The notes beneath the pieces are model-generated. The model made no database searches. It had not been told where the DNA came from and saw only the letters and a program-made list of their open reading frames with translations. A stretch of DNA of 64,000 nucleotides, taken from assembly GCF_018861905.1 (NCBI RefSeq), contig NZ_JAHLDU010000006.1, forward strand, positions 124,001-188,000, in the 5' to 3' direction. The first letter of the stretch is position 1; every line of letters starts with the position of its first letter. The translations under genes and the position numbers were made by a program. This DNA comes from Clostridium sp. DSM 17811. Its GTDB lineage: Bacteria > Bacillota > Clostridia > Clostridiales > Clostridiaceae. Of the stretch, positions 46,438 through 55,792 are shown piece by piece.

Positions 46438-48024
46438 TTATTTTAATATCTCACAACTTGATGTCATTATTGTCAAAGCATCATTCATTTTAGCGACTCT
46501 ATCCTCATTGGTGAGTACAATCAAATAATCGCCGGGAAAAATAACGGTAGATCCTTTTGGAATTATCTCATGTTCTCCTCGCTTAACTGTTACTAATAAG
46601 CAATGAGATGGCCATATGACATCTTTAATTCGTTTTCCATCTAAATCTGATCCCATACAAACAACAAACTCTAGTATAGCCTTGTTTCTCTTATTACCAA
46701 ATGATATCTTTTCTCCTTGATTATGTAGAAATTTTTCAAGTAACGATTCATAAATAGGTTTTGATGCCAAAATATCAGCCACAATGTATGCAACAATAGA
46801 TACAACAGATAAAGAAAGTAATTGACTAAAAGAACCTGTCATTTCAGTAAGTAGAATAATTCCAGTTATAGGCGCTCTAACTACAGCTGTGAAATATCCT
46901 GCCATTGCAAGTATTATAAAATTATTAATATATATGCTATTAAAATGTGCAAAATGTACGAGTGTTATCCCATAAACATTTCCTATTAAAGCTCCAATAG
47001 CAAGGAGTGGAAGAAATATTCCTCCTGGTGCGCCAGATCCAAAACTTAGCATAGTAAATAAGAATTTTATAAAAACTAGAATCACTAAAATTGTTAAAGA
47101 TGGGTTTCCTGTAAATAGCGAGGTTATTAATTCGTGACCTCCCCCTAATGCTTGTGGTAATAGAATTCCAATTATAACTGAAATTAATAATGGTACTACC
47201 ATTCTCATTTCTTTTGGGAGCCATGTTTGGGCTACATATATATCCTGAGTTTTCAAAAGAATTTTATTAAATAAAACCCCTAAAACCCCAACAATAACAC
47301 CTAATATAATCAAATAAAAATAAAATTTAAGTGGCAATATAGATAGATTTTTAATTATGAAAATTGGTTTTAAGCCCAAAAAGCTACTTGCTACAAAATC
47401 AGCTGATAATGCCGCAGATAATGCAGACAGTAAAATTAAAGGTGAAAAGTTTTTATGAACCTCTTCTAATGCAAACAATGCTCCAGCGAGTGGCGCATTA
47501 AATGCAGCTGACAGTCCTGCACTAGCTCCACTTGTCATAAGGTATTTCTCTTCAATCTTTATTCTTTTAAAGACCTTACTAAACCCTTGACCAACGGCTG
47601 CACCTAATTGAACCGATGGGCCTTCCCTTCCTAAGGAAAGCCCAGATCCTATTGAAAGAACCCCTCCAAAAAATTTACCAATTATAACTCTCCACCACGT
47701 CATATCAAGTTTTCTAAGTAAAACTCCTTCCACTTGAGGGATTCCACTTCCAGTAATCATGGGTTCATGTTTAACCATTAGTCCTACAATATATCCTATA
47801 AGTATTAAAGCACAAATCCATGGTAAAATAAGTACTGGGTTTATAGATATAGTTTTGTAAACATAAGTTACAAAAATTCCTGCTTTTTCGAGTGTATAAC
47901 GATACAGTACAATTAATAAACCGGTAATAATACCTACCCCTATTCCTTCAAACACAAGCTTTAATCTAAGACTACGCCAGTTGAACAATGAATTATAGGT
48001 ATTGTGTTTGTTTTTTGATTCCAT
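46438..48024 (-). CDS. clcA: CLC-family Cl-/H+ antiporter with TrkA-C domain
   Basis: About 528 residues. The CLC selectivity motifs are all present: GSGIPQVEG, GREGPSVQLG (with the gating Glu) and GAPGGIFLPLL. A C-terminal RCK/TrkA-C-like domain (about 440-520; VKRGEHEIIPKGSTVIFPGDYLIVL) suggests ligand control. The gating Glu indicates an antiporter rather than a channel. ATG at 48024 has GGGGG upstream; an in-frame TTG at 48054 lies before that site. The GGDEF gene follows 18 bases downstream. Confidence 0.92.
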   Translation of the reverse strand: MESKNKHNTYNSLFNWRSLRLKLVFEGIGVGIITGLLIVLYRYTLEKAGIFVTYVYKTISINPVLILPWICALILIGYIVGLMVKHEPMITGSGIPQVEGVLLRKLDMTWWRVIIGKFFGGVLSIGSGLSLGREGPSVQLGAAVGQGFSKVFKRIKIEEKYLMTSGASAGLSAAFNAPLAGALFALEEVHKNFSPLILLSALSAALSADFVASSFLGLKPIFIIKNLSILPLKFYFYLIILGVIVGVLGVLFNKILLKTQDIYVAQTWLPKEMRMVVPLLISVIIGILLPQALGGGHELITSLFTGNPSLTILVILVFIKFLFTMLSFGSGAPGGIFLPLLAIGALIGNVYGITLVHFAHFNSIYINNFIILAMAGYFTAVVRAPITGIILLTEMTGSFSQLLSLSVVSIVAYIVADILASKPIYESLLEKFLHNQGEKISFGNKRNKAILEFVVCMGSDLDGKRIKDVIWPSHCLLVTVKRGEHEIIPKGSTVIFPGDYLIVLTNEDRVAKMNDALTIMTSSCEILK

Positions 48025-48373
48025 TTTTCTGCCCCCATTGCTAGATAAAAACAATTATTATTTATATCTTCAAATTCTATAAAGTATGTGATTAAATTAT
48101 GCTGTTATATATATAATAACATATAACGTCATATATATGTTATTGTATATATATGTGTTGTTATATATATATATGCTATGGCAATTGTAGTACTAATCTG
48201 ATTTGTAATTAATTAGGAATATATAGCTACTAGCCATTCATGTAGAAACTTATGTCGAAATCACTGTTTCTTAATGAGTAATTTTATTACGTTCTATTCA
48301 CTCTTTTCTAATCACTATTTTAATAAAAAAAATAAGACAGAACAAATATAAAAAGAGAGGTGAAGTACATTCA
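48025..48373. repeat. AT-rich spacer with TATATA tracts
   Basis: From 48100 to 48180 the sequence is almost pure TA/TAT repeats forming overlapping inverted repeats (ATAACATATAAC / CATATATATGTTAT). This is divergent promoter space between clcA and the recombinase-like gene. No gene seen. Confidence 0.5.
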
Positions 48374-48799
48374 ATGTTTGCTAAGTATAATGTTACTAAA
48401 ATTTTAAATGCAATTGAGAAAGACTCCTTTCAAAACAAATCTGATTGTTATTTAATTATTTATTACTTTAAGTGCTTTTTAAGAGAAAAATACAAAAGGA
48501 AATTTACAATTGATGCATATATTAAAGATGTGGAACAATATATTAATTGGTATTTTTTAAAAAGTATGTCCACGTTTTCCATTTTAAGTAAAGATAGCTT
48601 TAATCAATATGAATTTTATTTGCAATACATAAAAATGTATAAAAAAAACACCATAACATATAAAAAGGTAGCTTTACGTAAGTTTTACAAATTTTTAATT
48701 GAATTTAATCAACAAAATATTGATGAAGAATCTGATAATCATACTAAAACAAATAGAACCCAATACAACTATTTAACAAAATCATATATAAAGCTGTAA
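48374..48799 (+). CDS. XerC/D-like N-terminal core-binding domain protein, no catalytic domain
   Basis: 141 residues resembling the SAM-like N-terminal DNA-binding domain of tyrosine recombinases (YYFKCFLREKYKRKFTIDAYIKDVEQYINW; TYKKVALRKFYKFLIEFNQ). The protein ends before any catalytic R-H-R-Y domain, and the following 580 bases do not encode one. It is either a truncated recombinase or a stand-alone DNA-binding protein. The open frame has a plausible GAGGTG site, though spacing is 11 bases. Confidence 0.6.
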   Translation: MFAKYNVTKILNAIEKDSFQNKSDCYLIIYYFKCFLREKYKRKFTIDAYIKDVEQYINWYFLKSMSTFSILSKDSFNQYEFYLQYIKMYKKNTITYKKVALRKFYKFLIEFNQQNIDEESDNHTKTNRTQYNYLTKSYIKL

Positions 48800-49342
48800 T
48801 TCATTTTTATTATACGTATTAATATGATGAAATAATCCTTTTATCATTATTAAAAGCATGCCCAAATATTTATTCATTTCTATGAACGAATATCATTTAA
48901 AAAGATATCAATAACCTTATTATTGTTATTTTAACTTGTTATATCATATTTCTTGAATTTTCATTTGCTTTTCTTCAAATTTATTTCTATCTTTTTTAAT
49001 CACTGATCTTTTTTGCGTAATTATTTAACTTCAATTACAATGTTTTGAATTTTATCTTATTATAATGCAATATATTTTTTATGTAATGCATTATAAAAAT
49101 TAGGAGGCCCTTTCGTTGTTATTACATAGCAGGAACAAGTCTAATTTATTTGGTAAAAATTTTTAAATATAGCAAGCTAATTATAAATATTCTCCGAGTT
49201 GAAATACTCGCTTCCACTTTATATGGTTTTATTAAAACATCATAAATTGCTTGGACACTTAGGAATATTGACATTAAGGTTTTAAAAGACTACGAAGAAC
49301 AGCTTAAAATTGGAATAGGAAAAAATTTCTTAAAAGAAAAAT
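48800..49342. other. gene-poor spacer, possible gene remnants
   Basis: No intact gene seen. At 49246-49359 a plus-strand frame of 37 codons without start (IAWTLRNIDIKVLKDYEEQL and on) has coding-like composition and could be the tail of a decayed gene. A GGAGG at 49102 is followed by no convincing frame. Confidence 0.35.
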
Positions 49343-49379
49343 CCAGTAGAATAATTTAATTATTCTACTGGATTTTGTT
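49343..49379. terminator. terminator with CCAGTAGAATA stem
   Basis: AATCCAGTAGAATAA / TTATTCTACTGGATT, just after the SPFH gene stop on the minus strand. Shares its stem core with the terminator at 27957-27995. Confidence 0.8.
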
Positions 49380-49385
49380 TATATA

Positions 49386-51620
49386 CTATTTGCTTTGTGT
49401 TTTGGCTACCCCTTTAACATCAATGTTATCAATACTTTTGGGTATTATCGAACCTTTTTCACTTGCCATATTTGCAAGTACCATACTCATTATACCTTCC
49501 ATTGCGTTAGGTGTTTTTCCATCAGCTCCACCCATTATTATAGTTTGTGGCACTAGTGGAGACTTACTTATCTTTAACGCCTCTGCAAATGCTATCATAA
49601 CACTTTGCCTAACTTGTAAATCGGGGCCACCATATGCCTCAACTAAAGCCTTAGCTGCAGCTCCCTTTGCAATTCCTACCTTTGTTTCCTGCTCAGCAGT
49701 AGCATCTGCAACTGCTTTAATATTTAATGCTGTTGCCTTTCCAACTGTTTCAAGTTTAAATGATTCTGCTTTTGCTTGAAGTTCTACCTGCTTCGCATTA
49801 GCCTCAGCTGTAAGTTCTATAGTCTTCGCCCCTGCTGCTGCTTGTGCTTCCCTTGTATATCTCTCAGCATCCGCTTCTTGAGTTCTCTTGTATTTGTCGG
49901 CTTCTGCAAGTTTCTGAGTTTTAAATGCTAACTGTTCTGCCAGTCTTAATTCAGATTTTCCCTTATTATCAGCAACTTCTATATCGATACTTGATTGTGT
50001 AAGAGCTGACTGCGCCATTGCTTTTGCCTCTGCCTCATTTAGTTCTCTTTGCTTTTCAGCAGATTTTTGTTTAGCTTCATTCGTCTTAATTTCTTCCATA
50101 GCTACTTGTCTATCTCTTAACTGTGTAAGAATTTTTTCAATCCTTGTATCACTAGCAGAAGCAGCTGGTGTTCCAATTAATACTTCTTGTAGTTCTAGAT
50201 CATATAGTTTAAATTTACCCGTCATTTCATCCGCTGCTTGTTGTTGAATCTGGCTTCTATCTTGAACAAGTTCTATAAGAGTTTTAGTTTGCCCAATGTT
50301 TTTAAAATACCCGGCTACCATTGGATCAAGAGATTGCTCTATAAGCATTTTAATATCTCCAAACCTTTGTATAACTGATGATGCTTTTCTATAATCAATG
50401 TTAAATACTACGGTTAATGGTAAATTAGGCTCGAAAGCATCCTTTGTTATCAAACTGATTTCTTTTAAATTATCATCTAACTTATGCACACCAGTTTGGC
50501 CACTAATCCACTTAAGTATTACATTGGTAGTAGGAACTGGAACCACTTTACCAGCATAAGTATTAAATGCATACTTTCCTGGCATCATAGAATCTCTCCA
50601 AATACCCTTTTTACCTTGTTCTACAAGTTCTCCATGAGAATACCCTTTTCCAGAAACATCTTCACCTTTATCACCAAAGTAGCTTACCACTACCCCTACA
50701 TATCCAATATCTATTATGCTTTTAGGTACTATATCAACAGTTGCAAACATCCTATTAATGAAATAAACTCCATCAGTAAGTACTTGCATTTGTTTACCTT
50801 TTCTACCATCTGCAGCTAAAAATTTCTCTGGTTCTTGAAAATTGTTGTGATAGAACTCATTATTTATACCCTCACCAACAATAGGTGCTATAATTGCTCC
50901 ATTGTCAGGTGTTGGACCTTCATTAATAGTTACAATACCTATAGTATCACGGTTAGTTGACCTTTTAGCTGTGTTTTTATTAAAAGTATTTTCTATTTCA
51001 CTACCATCATCCTGCTGAGTATATGACTCAGAAACTTTTGAACTTGATATAATTACAGGATTAAACCCACTATCCTTAGCTAAGTCACTTCTCATTGTCT
51101 CTATTTGAGCTGTTTCAGCTTTTGAAGTAAATATTGAATGTACTTTATCCTTCGTAATTATAATAAATTGTGCTAAGTTAAATGCATAGGTACCCTCACG
51201 AAGAATTTGCCTTTGTGGTCCTTTTTGTCCACCATTATTTAAAAATCCTACAACGTCTTGGAATGACTTGCTTTGTGGTATAACCTTACCTAAAGTTTGG
51301 CCCTCTCCTAGACTTTCTCCAGACCTTGAAAATACATAAGCTATTTGTCCTTGTGGTATAGTTACAAGCCTCACCTTTTTAACCTTATACTTGAAAGGTG
51401 TTTTGAAATGAATACCAGCCCTTAGCACTTCTGGTTGGTAACCTGCTTCTCCTTTAAGTGCTATAAGTCCATCAGCTGGCACTGAACCACCTGAACTCCA
51501 CCATTTCTCAACAATACCTACTTCATCTGATCCTATGCTTGTAGCCCCTATTCCATAAATAATTAAAATTAGCACTACTATTACTATACCTACTATAACT
51601 AATAATGTGTACGGAATCAT
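49386..51620 (-). CDS. SPFH/band 7 domain membrane protein
   Basis: 744 residues. One N-terminal membrane segment (TLLVIVGIVIVVLILIIYGI), a long N-terminal region with repeated 'REGTYAFN / DGVYFIN / MPGKYAFN' hairpin-like elements, an SPFH core (about 360-480), then an Ala/Glu/Lys-rich coiled coil (about 500-670) as in flotillins, and a short C-terminal tail. Unlike classical flotillin (about 500 residues) it has around 250 extra residues before the SPFH core. It may form membrane scaffolds; no NfeD partner gene is adjacent, which is unusual for bacterial SPFH genes. Confidence 0.86.
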   Translation of the reverse strand: MIPYTLLVIVGIVIVVLILIIYGIGATSIGSDEVGIVEKWWSSGGSVPADGLIALKGEAGYQPEVLRAGIHFKTPFKYKVKKVRLVTIPQGQIAYVFSRSGESLGEGQTLGKVIPQSKSFQDVVGFLNNGGQKGPQRQILREGTYAFNLAQFIIITKDKVHSIFTSKAETAQIETMRSDLAKDSGFNPVIISSSKVSESYTQQDDGSEIENTFNKNTAKRSTNRDTIGIVTINEGPTPDNGAIIAPIVGEGINNEFYHNNFQEPEKFLAADGRKGKQMQVLTDGVYFINRMFATVDIVPKSIIDIGYVGVVVSYFGDKGEDVSGKGYSHGELVEQGKKGIWRDSMMPGKYAFNTYAGKVVPVPTTNVILKWISGQTGVHKLDDNLKEISLITKDAFEPNLPLTVVFNIDYRKASSVIQRFGDIKMLIEQSLDPMVAGYFKNIGQTKTLIELVQDRSQIQQQAADEMTGKFKLYDLELQEVLIGTPAASASDTRIEKILTQLRDRQVAMEEIKTNEAKQKSAEKQRELNEAEAKAMAQSALTQSSIDIEVADNKGKSELRLAEQLAFKTQKLAEADKYKRTQEADAERYTREAQAAAGAKTIELTAEANAKQVELQAKAESFKLETVGKATALNIKAVADATAEQETKVGIAKGAAAKALVEAYGGPDLQVRQSVMIAFAEALKISKSPLVPQTIIMGGADGKTPNAMEGIMSMVLANMASEKGSIIPKSIDNIDVKGVAKTQSK

Positions 51621-51744
51621 AATTTTCCCCCTTTACTATTTATATTTTATTCTATAACTGATATTAACATACTATTGTACTATATGTTGGTATTTTTAAA
51701 ATAGTATTCAAAAAACATTAAAATCATATTTTTCACCTTAATAA

Positions 51745-51975
51745 CTAAGTTAACTTTCTACCACACATAGGACAATAATAAATCTTAATTGTTTGAACTG
51801 CTATCCCTTCCTTATCCAAGCGAATTTCGTTTTTACCTTCATCAATATAGCAACTATTTTCCCCTGTTGTATCTAATAACTGTTTGCCCTCTTTACAATA
51901 AGTACAACCCTTTGTATTAGTTAGCTGAATATTAAAATGTTCTTTGTGATTATCCATAGTAACGCTATATCCCAT
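51745..51975 (-). CDS. small zinc-ribbon-like protein, 76 residues
   Basis: Two Cys pairs, CTYC (about 24-27) and the C-terminal CPMCGRKL (about 68-75), suggest one zinc site, as in small phage- and clostridial-type zinc-ribbon proteins. The sequence between is charged with an acidic patch. AGGTGG precedes the ATG at good spacing. I do not recognise a named family; function unknown. Confidence 0.75.
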   Translation of the reverse strand: MGYSVTMDNHKEHFNIQLTNTKGCTYCKEGKQLLDTTGENSCYIDEGKNEIRLDKEGIAVQTIKIYYCPMCGRKLT

Positions 51976-52099
51976 AATATACCACCTTTTAATTTATTTA
52001 GATGCCAATTTGCAACTGTATATTTACTTTATATTTCCCTTCATTCATAATCCTCCATTTTCTTATATGATTATTATATACATTTTAAATAGAAAAAAT

Positions 52100-52129
52100 G
52101 CAGATACCTCAACGCTTGAGATATCTGCA
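52100..52129 (-). terminator. terminator of the tRNA-Lys gene
   Basis: The minus strand reads TGCAGATA-TCTCAAGCGTTGAGG-TATCTGCA followed by TTTTTT, eight bases after the tRNA. Confidence 0.82.
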
Positions 52130-52136
52130 TATATTA

Positions 52137-52213
52137 TGGTGCTCCATCAGGGAATTGAACCCTGGACCCCCTGATTAAGAGTCAGGTGCTCTAACCAGCT
52201 GAGCTAATGAAGC
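52137..52213 (-). tRNA. tRNA-Lys (anticodon CTT)
   Basis: A complete 77-nt cloverleaf on the minus strand: acceptor GCTTCAT / ATGGAGC, D arm with AGCTCAGCTGGTTAGAGC, anticodon stem CCTGA / TCAGG around loop CTCTTAA (anticodon CTT), T arm with GGTTCAATTCC, and an encoded CCA end. Single-copy locus between the zinc-ribbon and nitroreductase genes, with its own promoter and terminator. Confidence 0.95.
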
Positions 52214-52231
52214 ATGTTAGACAACTTCTTT

Positions 52232-52260
52232 AGTATATATTACTTTTATGTATTTGTAAA
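52232..52260 (-). promoter_or_regulatory. sigma-A promoter of tRNA-Lys
   Basis: The minus strand has TTTACA, a 17-base spacer and TATACT, placing the start close before the tRNA. Confidence 0.65.
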
Positions 52261-52324
52261 TACTTTTTTTATAAAACTAATAGATAAATGTATATCTATT
52301 AGTTTTACTAAGCAAATCATACTA

Positions 52325-52885
52325 TTATTTTATATAATTTACATTATTTTCTTTTCTTTTTGGTGCATTAGTTACTTCGATTTTTTTATACCCTAGGCAA
52401 AATGAATGTATTTGTTTAAATCCTTCTGGAATTTCAAGCTCTTTAATAAAGTCTTTGCCCTTTTCACTGTTTAGTAGAATAGAAATAAGTCCAACCCAAC
52501 AAGAACCAATTTCTAATGATTCAGCAGCTAGTAGCATATTCTGTGTAGCAATGCCACAATCTACTGGAGCAGACTTAATATTTATGTCCCCAGATACTAA
52601 TACTACTGTTGGTGCATTATAAAATACATGGAACTTTTCATTATCAGAAAATCTTCTAATATATTCATTATCAGAGTCTTTTGCAATTTCTTTAAAAGCA
52701 TCGCTTAATCTATCGATAATGTCTTTTCTTTGTATTACAGTAAAATGCCATGGTTGCTGATTATTAGCACTTGGTGCATATATGCCTGCATCTATTATCT
52801 CTGTTAAGTGTGCACCATTAATTTGTTCTGGTAAAAATGCTCTTGTACTTCTTCTATTTCTTATATTTTTCAAAGTTTCATTCAT
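52325..52885 (-). CDS. nitroreductase family protein
   Basis: A 186-residue FMN-dependent nitroreductase-fold enzyme. RNRRSTRAF (FMN phosphate site), APSANNQQPWHFTVI and the C-terminal GSCWVGLIS / FCLGYKK match the family. Electron donor should be NAD(P)H. Substrate cannot be stated. AGGAGG lies upstream of the ATG. Monocistronic. Confidence 0.92.
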   Translation of the reverse strand: MNETLKNIRNRRSTRAFLPEQINGAHLTEIIDAGIYAPSANNQQPWHFTVIQRKDIIDRLSDAFKEIAKDSDNEYIRRFSDNEKFHVFYNAPTVVLVSGDINIKSAPVDCGIATQNMLLAAESLEIGSCWVGLISILLNSEKGKDFIKELEIPEGFKQIHSFCLGYKKIEVTNAPKRKENNVNYIK

Positions 52886-53052
52886 AATAAATCCTCCTAA
52901 GTATATTTGATTTTTTTTAACATCTAGTCACTAAAACAATACTATATCACATTTTCTTCATTAAACGCACAGAATCACTCATTTCTTGTTAAAAAAAATA
53001 AAATCTATGCTATAATTAAAGTTATTAAATTTAAACATAAGAGGTGAAACAA

Positions 53053-54696
53053 ATGATAGATATAAATGATAAATTAGAAATAAATAATAAAATTACAATT
53101 TTATTAGAAAATTTAAAAACTTCAGATGATAAACAGAGATCCGCTATAATAAACAAACTATCTCTTGATTATAATAATGCCATTCCATTGTTATGGTCAA
53201 AAATAATAACTGAGGATGACCCTAGGACATTATTATCCGTTATGAGGGATATTTTGAAAAAGGAAAAACCAAAGGGAATGTTTAAAAGAACTATCGGAAA
53301 TTCAAAGGAAAAGCTCATTGCTTTTCTTTCACATCCTGATCCTAAGGTTCGAAAAAATGTATGTGGTGTCATAGGTGAACTAGCAGACCCTGCATATTTA
53401 GAAGGCTTATATAACGCCTATAACGCCGAAGAGAAGCTATTTGTGAGATATTCATATGTACTTGCGATAGGTAACTGTGGTAGTGCTATTGATGGAGAAA
53501 AACTAAAGAAAATGTTTGAGGAAGTAGTCCATAACGAACAAATTTCAAAAGATAATAACTCACTGATTACAACTAATAAACATATTAATGAAGAAAAGCT
53601 AGCACTTACAAGAGCAATAGATAAATTATCTCCAACTGCACGCCATGAATTTAAAGGATTTGCTAGTCCTGTACCAATGCTACTCACAATTATGAATTAT
53701 CAATATCAGCTTACTTTAGCTGAACTTGATGAAAAATTAATCGAAGGTAGACTTATTAATGATGGTATACTTATATGTGAAAATGATTTAGATAAGATTT
53801 ATAGTTGCAGGACTTTTTATGAACTTTTATATCCTTTAGGTGATTGCTCTGACGTGTTGTTTGATTATAAGATAATTGCAACTGAAATTATGAATGCAGA
53901 TATTGTAGGCTTTTTAAATGATTGTCACGATAATGAATCGAATACACCTTTTGGGTACAGAATTGAATTTAAAACTACGGACTCCAACAGAGATAGATCC
54001 GATTTTGTAAAAAATTTATCTAGAGAGTTAGATTCAATCTCCTCTGGAAATTTAAGAAATAGCCCATCCTCATATGAAGTTGAAATTCGAATACTTGAAA
54101 AAGATAATCTTTGTAATGTATATATTAAGTTATATTCCTTTAAAGATGATAGATTTGACTATAGAAAGAATGACCTAGCTACATCTATAAATCCAGTAAC
54201 TGCAGCTATTGTAATAAAATCCATAGAGCAATGGCTAGAACCTACTGCTAAAGTTATAGATCCATTTTGTGGCGCAGGAACAATGCTTATAGAAAGATCT
54301 AAATTAGAACAATCCGAGTCTTTAACAGGAATTGATATATTTAGAACCGCTATAACAGCTGCAACAATAAATTCTAAGTTAGCTAATGTAGATATAGAAC
54401 TTATAGCTGATGATACATTAGAATTTATTCCTTATACTCTATATGATGAGATTATAACAAATATGCCTTTTGATAATAAATCTACCACTCATAACAAGTA
54501 CGCAGACCTATATAATGCATTTATAACTAAAATTCCGAGGCTAGTAAAATCAAACGGAATGGCATTTGTGTACACAATAGAAAAAGAGTTATTTAGAGAA
54601 ATTTTACTAGATAATGATCAACTTGAATTGCTTAAAGAAATAAAAATTGAAAGTGGTAGACTTACGCCTCATGTTTTTGTTCTACGAGTAAAATAA
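53053..54696 (+). CDS. HEAT-repeat protein fused to RNA methyltransferase domain
   Basis: 547 residues. The N-terminal part (about 15-190) reads like HEAT repeats (HPDPKVRKNVCGVIGEL; VRYSYVLAIGNCG). A middle part (about 195-370) resembles the predicted RNA-binding region of THUMP/Trm14-like enzymes. The C-terminal part (about 375-547) is a class I SAM methyltransferase with VIDPFCGAGTMLIER (SAM motif I) and TNMPF in the catalytic NPPY position. It probably makes an N2-methylguanosine in tRNA or rRNA (family inference). ATG at 53053 is preferred, with AGAGG eight bases upstream; the in-frame GTG at 53044 is part of that site. Confidence 0.83.
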   Translation: MIDINDKLEINNKITILLENLKTSDDKQRSAIINKLSLDYNNAIPLLWSKIITEDDPRTLLSVMRDILKKEKPKGMFKRTIGNSKEKLIAFLSHPDPKVRKNVCGVIGELADPAYLEGLYNAYNAEEKLFVRYSYVLAIGNCGSAIDGEKLKKMFEEVVHNEQISKDNNSLITTNKHINEEKLALTRAIDKLSPTARHEFKGFASPVPMLLTIMNYQYQLTLAELDEKLIEGRLINDGILICENDLDKIYSCRTFYELLYPLGDCSDVLFDYKIIATEIMNADIVGFLNDCHDNESNTPFGYRIEFKTTDSNRDRSDFVKNLSRELDSISSGNLRNSPSSYEVEIRILEKDNLCNVYIKLYSFKDDRFDYRKNDLATSINPVTAAIVIKSIEQWLEPTAKVIDPFCGAGTMLIERSKLEQSESLTGIDIFRTAITAATINSKLANVDIELIADDTLEFIPYTLYDEIITNMPFDNKSTTHNKYADLYNAFITKIPRLVKSNGMAFVYTIEKELFREILLDNDQLELLKEIKIESGRLTPHVFVLRVK

Positions 54697-54710
54697 ATTA
54701 AGATTATATA

Positions 54711-54753
54711 AAAAAAACAAATGCATCTAAATAATAGGTGCATTTGTTTTTTT
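54711..54753. terminator. bidirectional terminator
   Basis: AAAAACAAATGCA / TGCATTTGTTTTT between the methyltransferase gene and the convergent nadE-like gene. Confidence 0.82.
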
Positions 54754-54756
54754 AAT

Positions 54757-55560
54757 TTATTCTACCCACCAAGTATCTTTTGTTGAAACTGGTAAATGCC
54801 TTTTGTGTTTAGATACATTGTATAACTTCAATATCTTTGCCTCATATTCATTAGAAATCTCTTCACCTCTTAAATACATACAAACTTGATGATTTAATTC
54901 TGTTACTTCTTCTAAATTTGATTTATTATCCCACATACCGCTTGTAGATACCTTATCAATTATAGATTTAGGAGCATTAAATATCTTAGCCATTTCATAA
55001 ATTATACCTTTTGTTATCCCAGCAAGTGGTTTTACATCTGCAGCATCATCGCCAAACTTAGTTACCATTCCTAGAGTTAATTCAGCAACATTTGTGCAGC
55101 CTGCAACTAAAACATCATAAACTTCAGCTATTCTATATATAACTGTCATTCTTATTCTAGATTTTGTATTGCCTATATCTACTTTTGAAGAAGGCAAATT
55201 ATGGAGAAGATCAAGTGATTCATTTACAGGTCCTGTTATATCATAAGTTCTAAATACATCAGGTTGTATTACATGCTTCTCAATTTCTAATTCCTCTATA
55301 TCTGGATTAATTCCAAAAGGAAGCGATAAATTGATTAGCTCAAGTCCTGATTTTTTGATAAGCATACTAGTAACAAAACTGTCTACTCCACCTGTTAGAT
55401 TACATACGTAGCCTTTTTTACCAGCAAGCTGCGCATATTTTTTTAAAAAAGTACAAGTTTCCTCTATCATTCTATATGCGTATTTTTCATCCGACTCATC
55501 TTGAAGAGGACAAGGTATACCAAATTCACTCATTATCTCATCTTGTTTAATTTTATCCAT
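54757..55560 (-). CDS. nadE: NadE-like NAD+ synthetase, copy 1
   Basis: A 267-residue N-type ATP pyrophosphatase related to ammonia-dependent NAD+ synthetase; no glutaminase domain. The pyrophosphate loop reads TGGVDS (56-61) instead of SGGxDS. KVDIGNTKSRIRMTVIYRIAEVYD and FGDDAADVKPL fit NadE. The usual C-terminal GQTDE loop is replaced by NKSNLEE. It is gap-free alignable to the next gene upstream over its full length, roughly three-quarters identical by eye. Substrate may be deamido-NAD or a variant. Confidence 0.8.
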   Translation of the reverse strand: MDKIKQDEIMSEFGIPCPLQDESDEKYAYRMIEETCTFLKKYAQLAGKKGYVCNLTGGVDSFVTSMLIKKSGLELINLSLPFGINPDIEELEIEKHVIQPDVFRTYDITGPVNESLDLLHNLPSSKVDIGNTKSRIRMTVIYRIAEVYDVLVAGCTNVAELTLGMVTKFGDDAADVKPLAGITKGIIYEMAKIFNAPKSIIDKVSTSGMWDNKSNLEEVTELNHQVCMYLRGEEISNEYEAKILKLYNVSKHKRHLPVSTKDTWWVE

Positions 55561-55747
55561 TTCTTTCCCCCTTAAACTTATTTATATTCTCATTATAACA
55601 CATATTATATATCTTACGTTAAAACATTAACAATATTCACCCAATATTAACTATTATTATGATATAACTAATAATCATCTATAGACTTAGTAAACAATAT
55701 TTATTTTATGATTAATCATTAATTTAACTCAAAATAAATTCAACGAA

Positions 55748-55774
55748 AAAAAGAGATGTTAAACATCTCTTTTA
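55748..55774 (-). terminator. terminator after nadE copy 2
   Basis: AAAAGAGATGTT / AACATCTCTTTT palindrome just after the stop. Confidence 0.75.
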
Positions 55775-55792
55775 CTGTAGGTTTTTATAAAT

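Noticed and set aside
48100-48180. Regular TATATA tracts that at first sight look like a repeat array
   Set aside because: Units are irregular with no spacers; simple AT microsatellite in a promoter region, not CRISPR.
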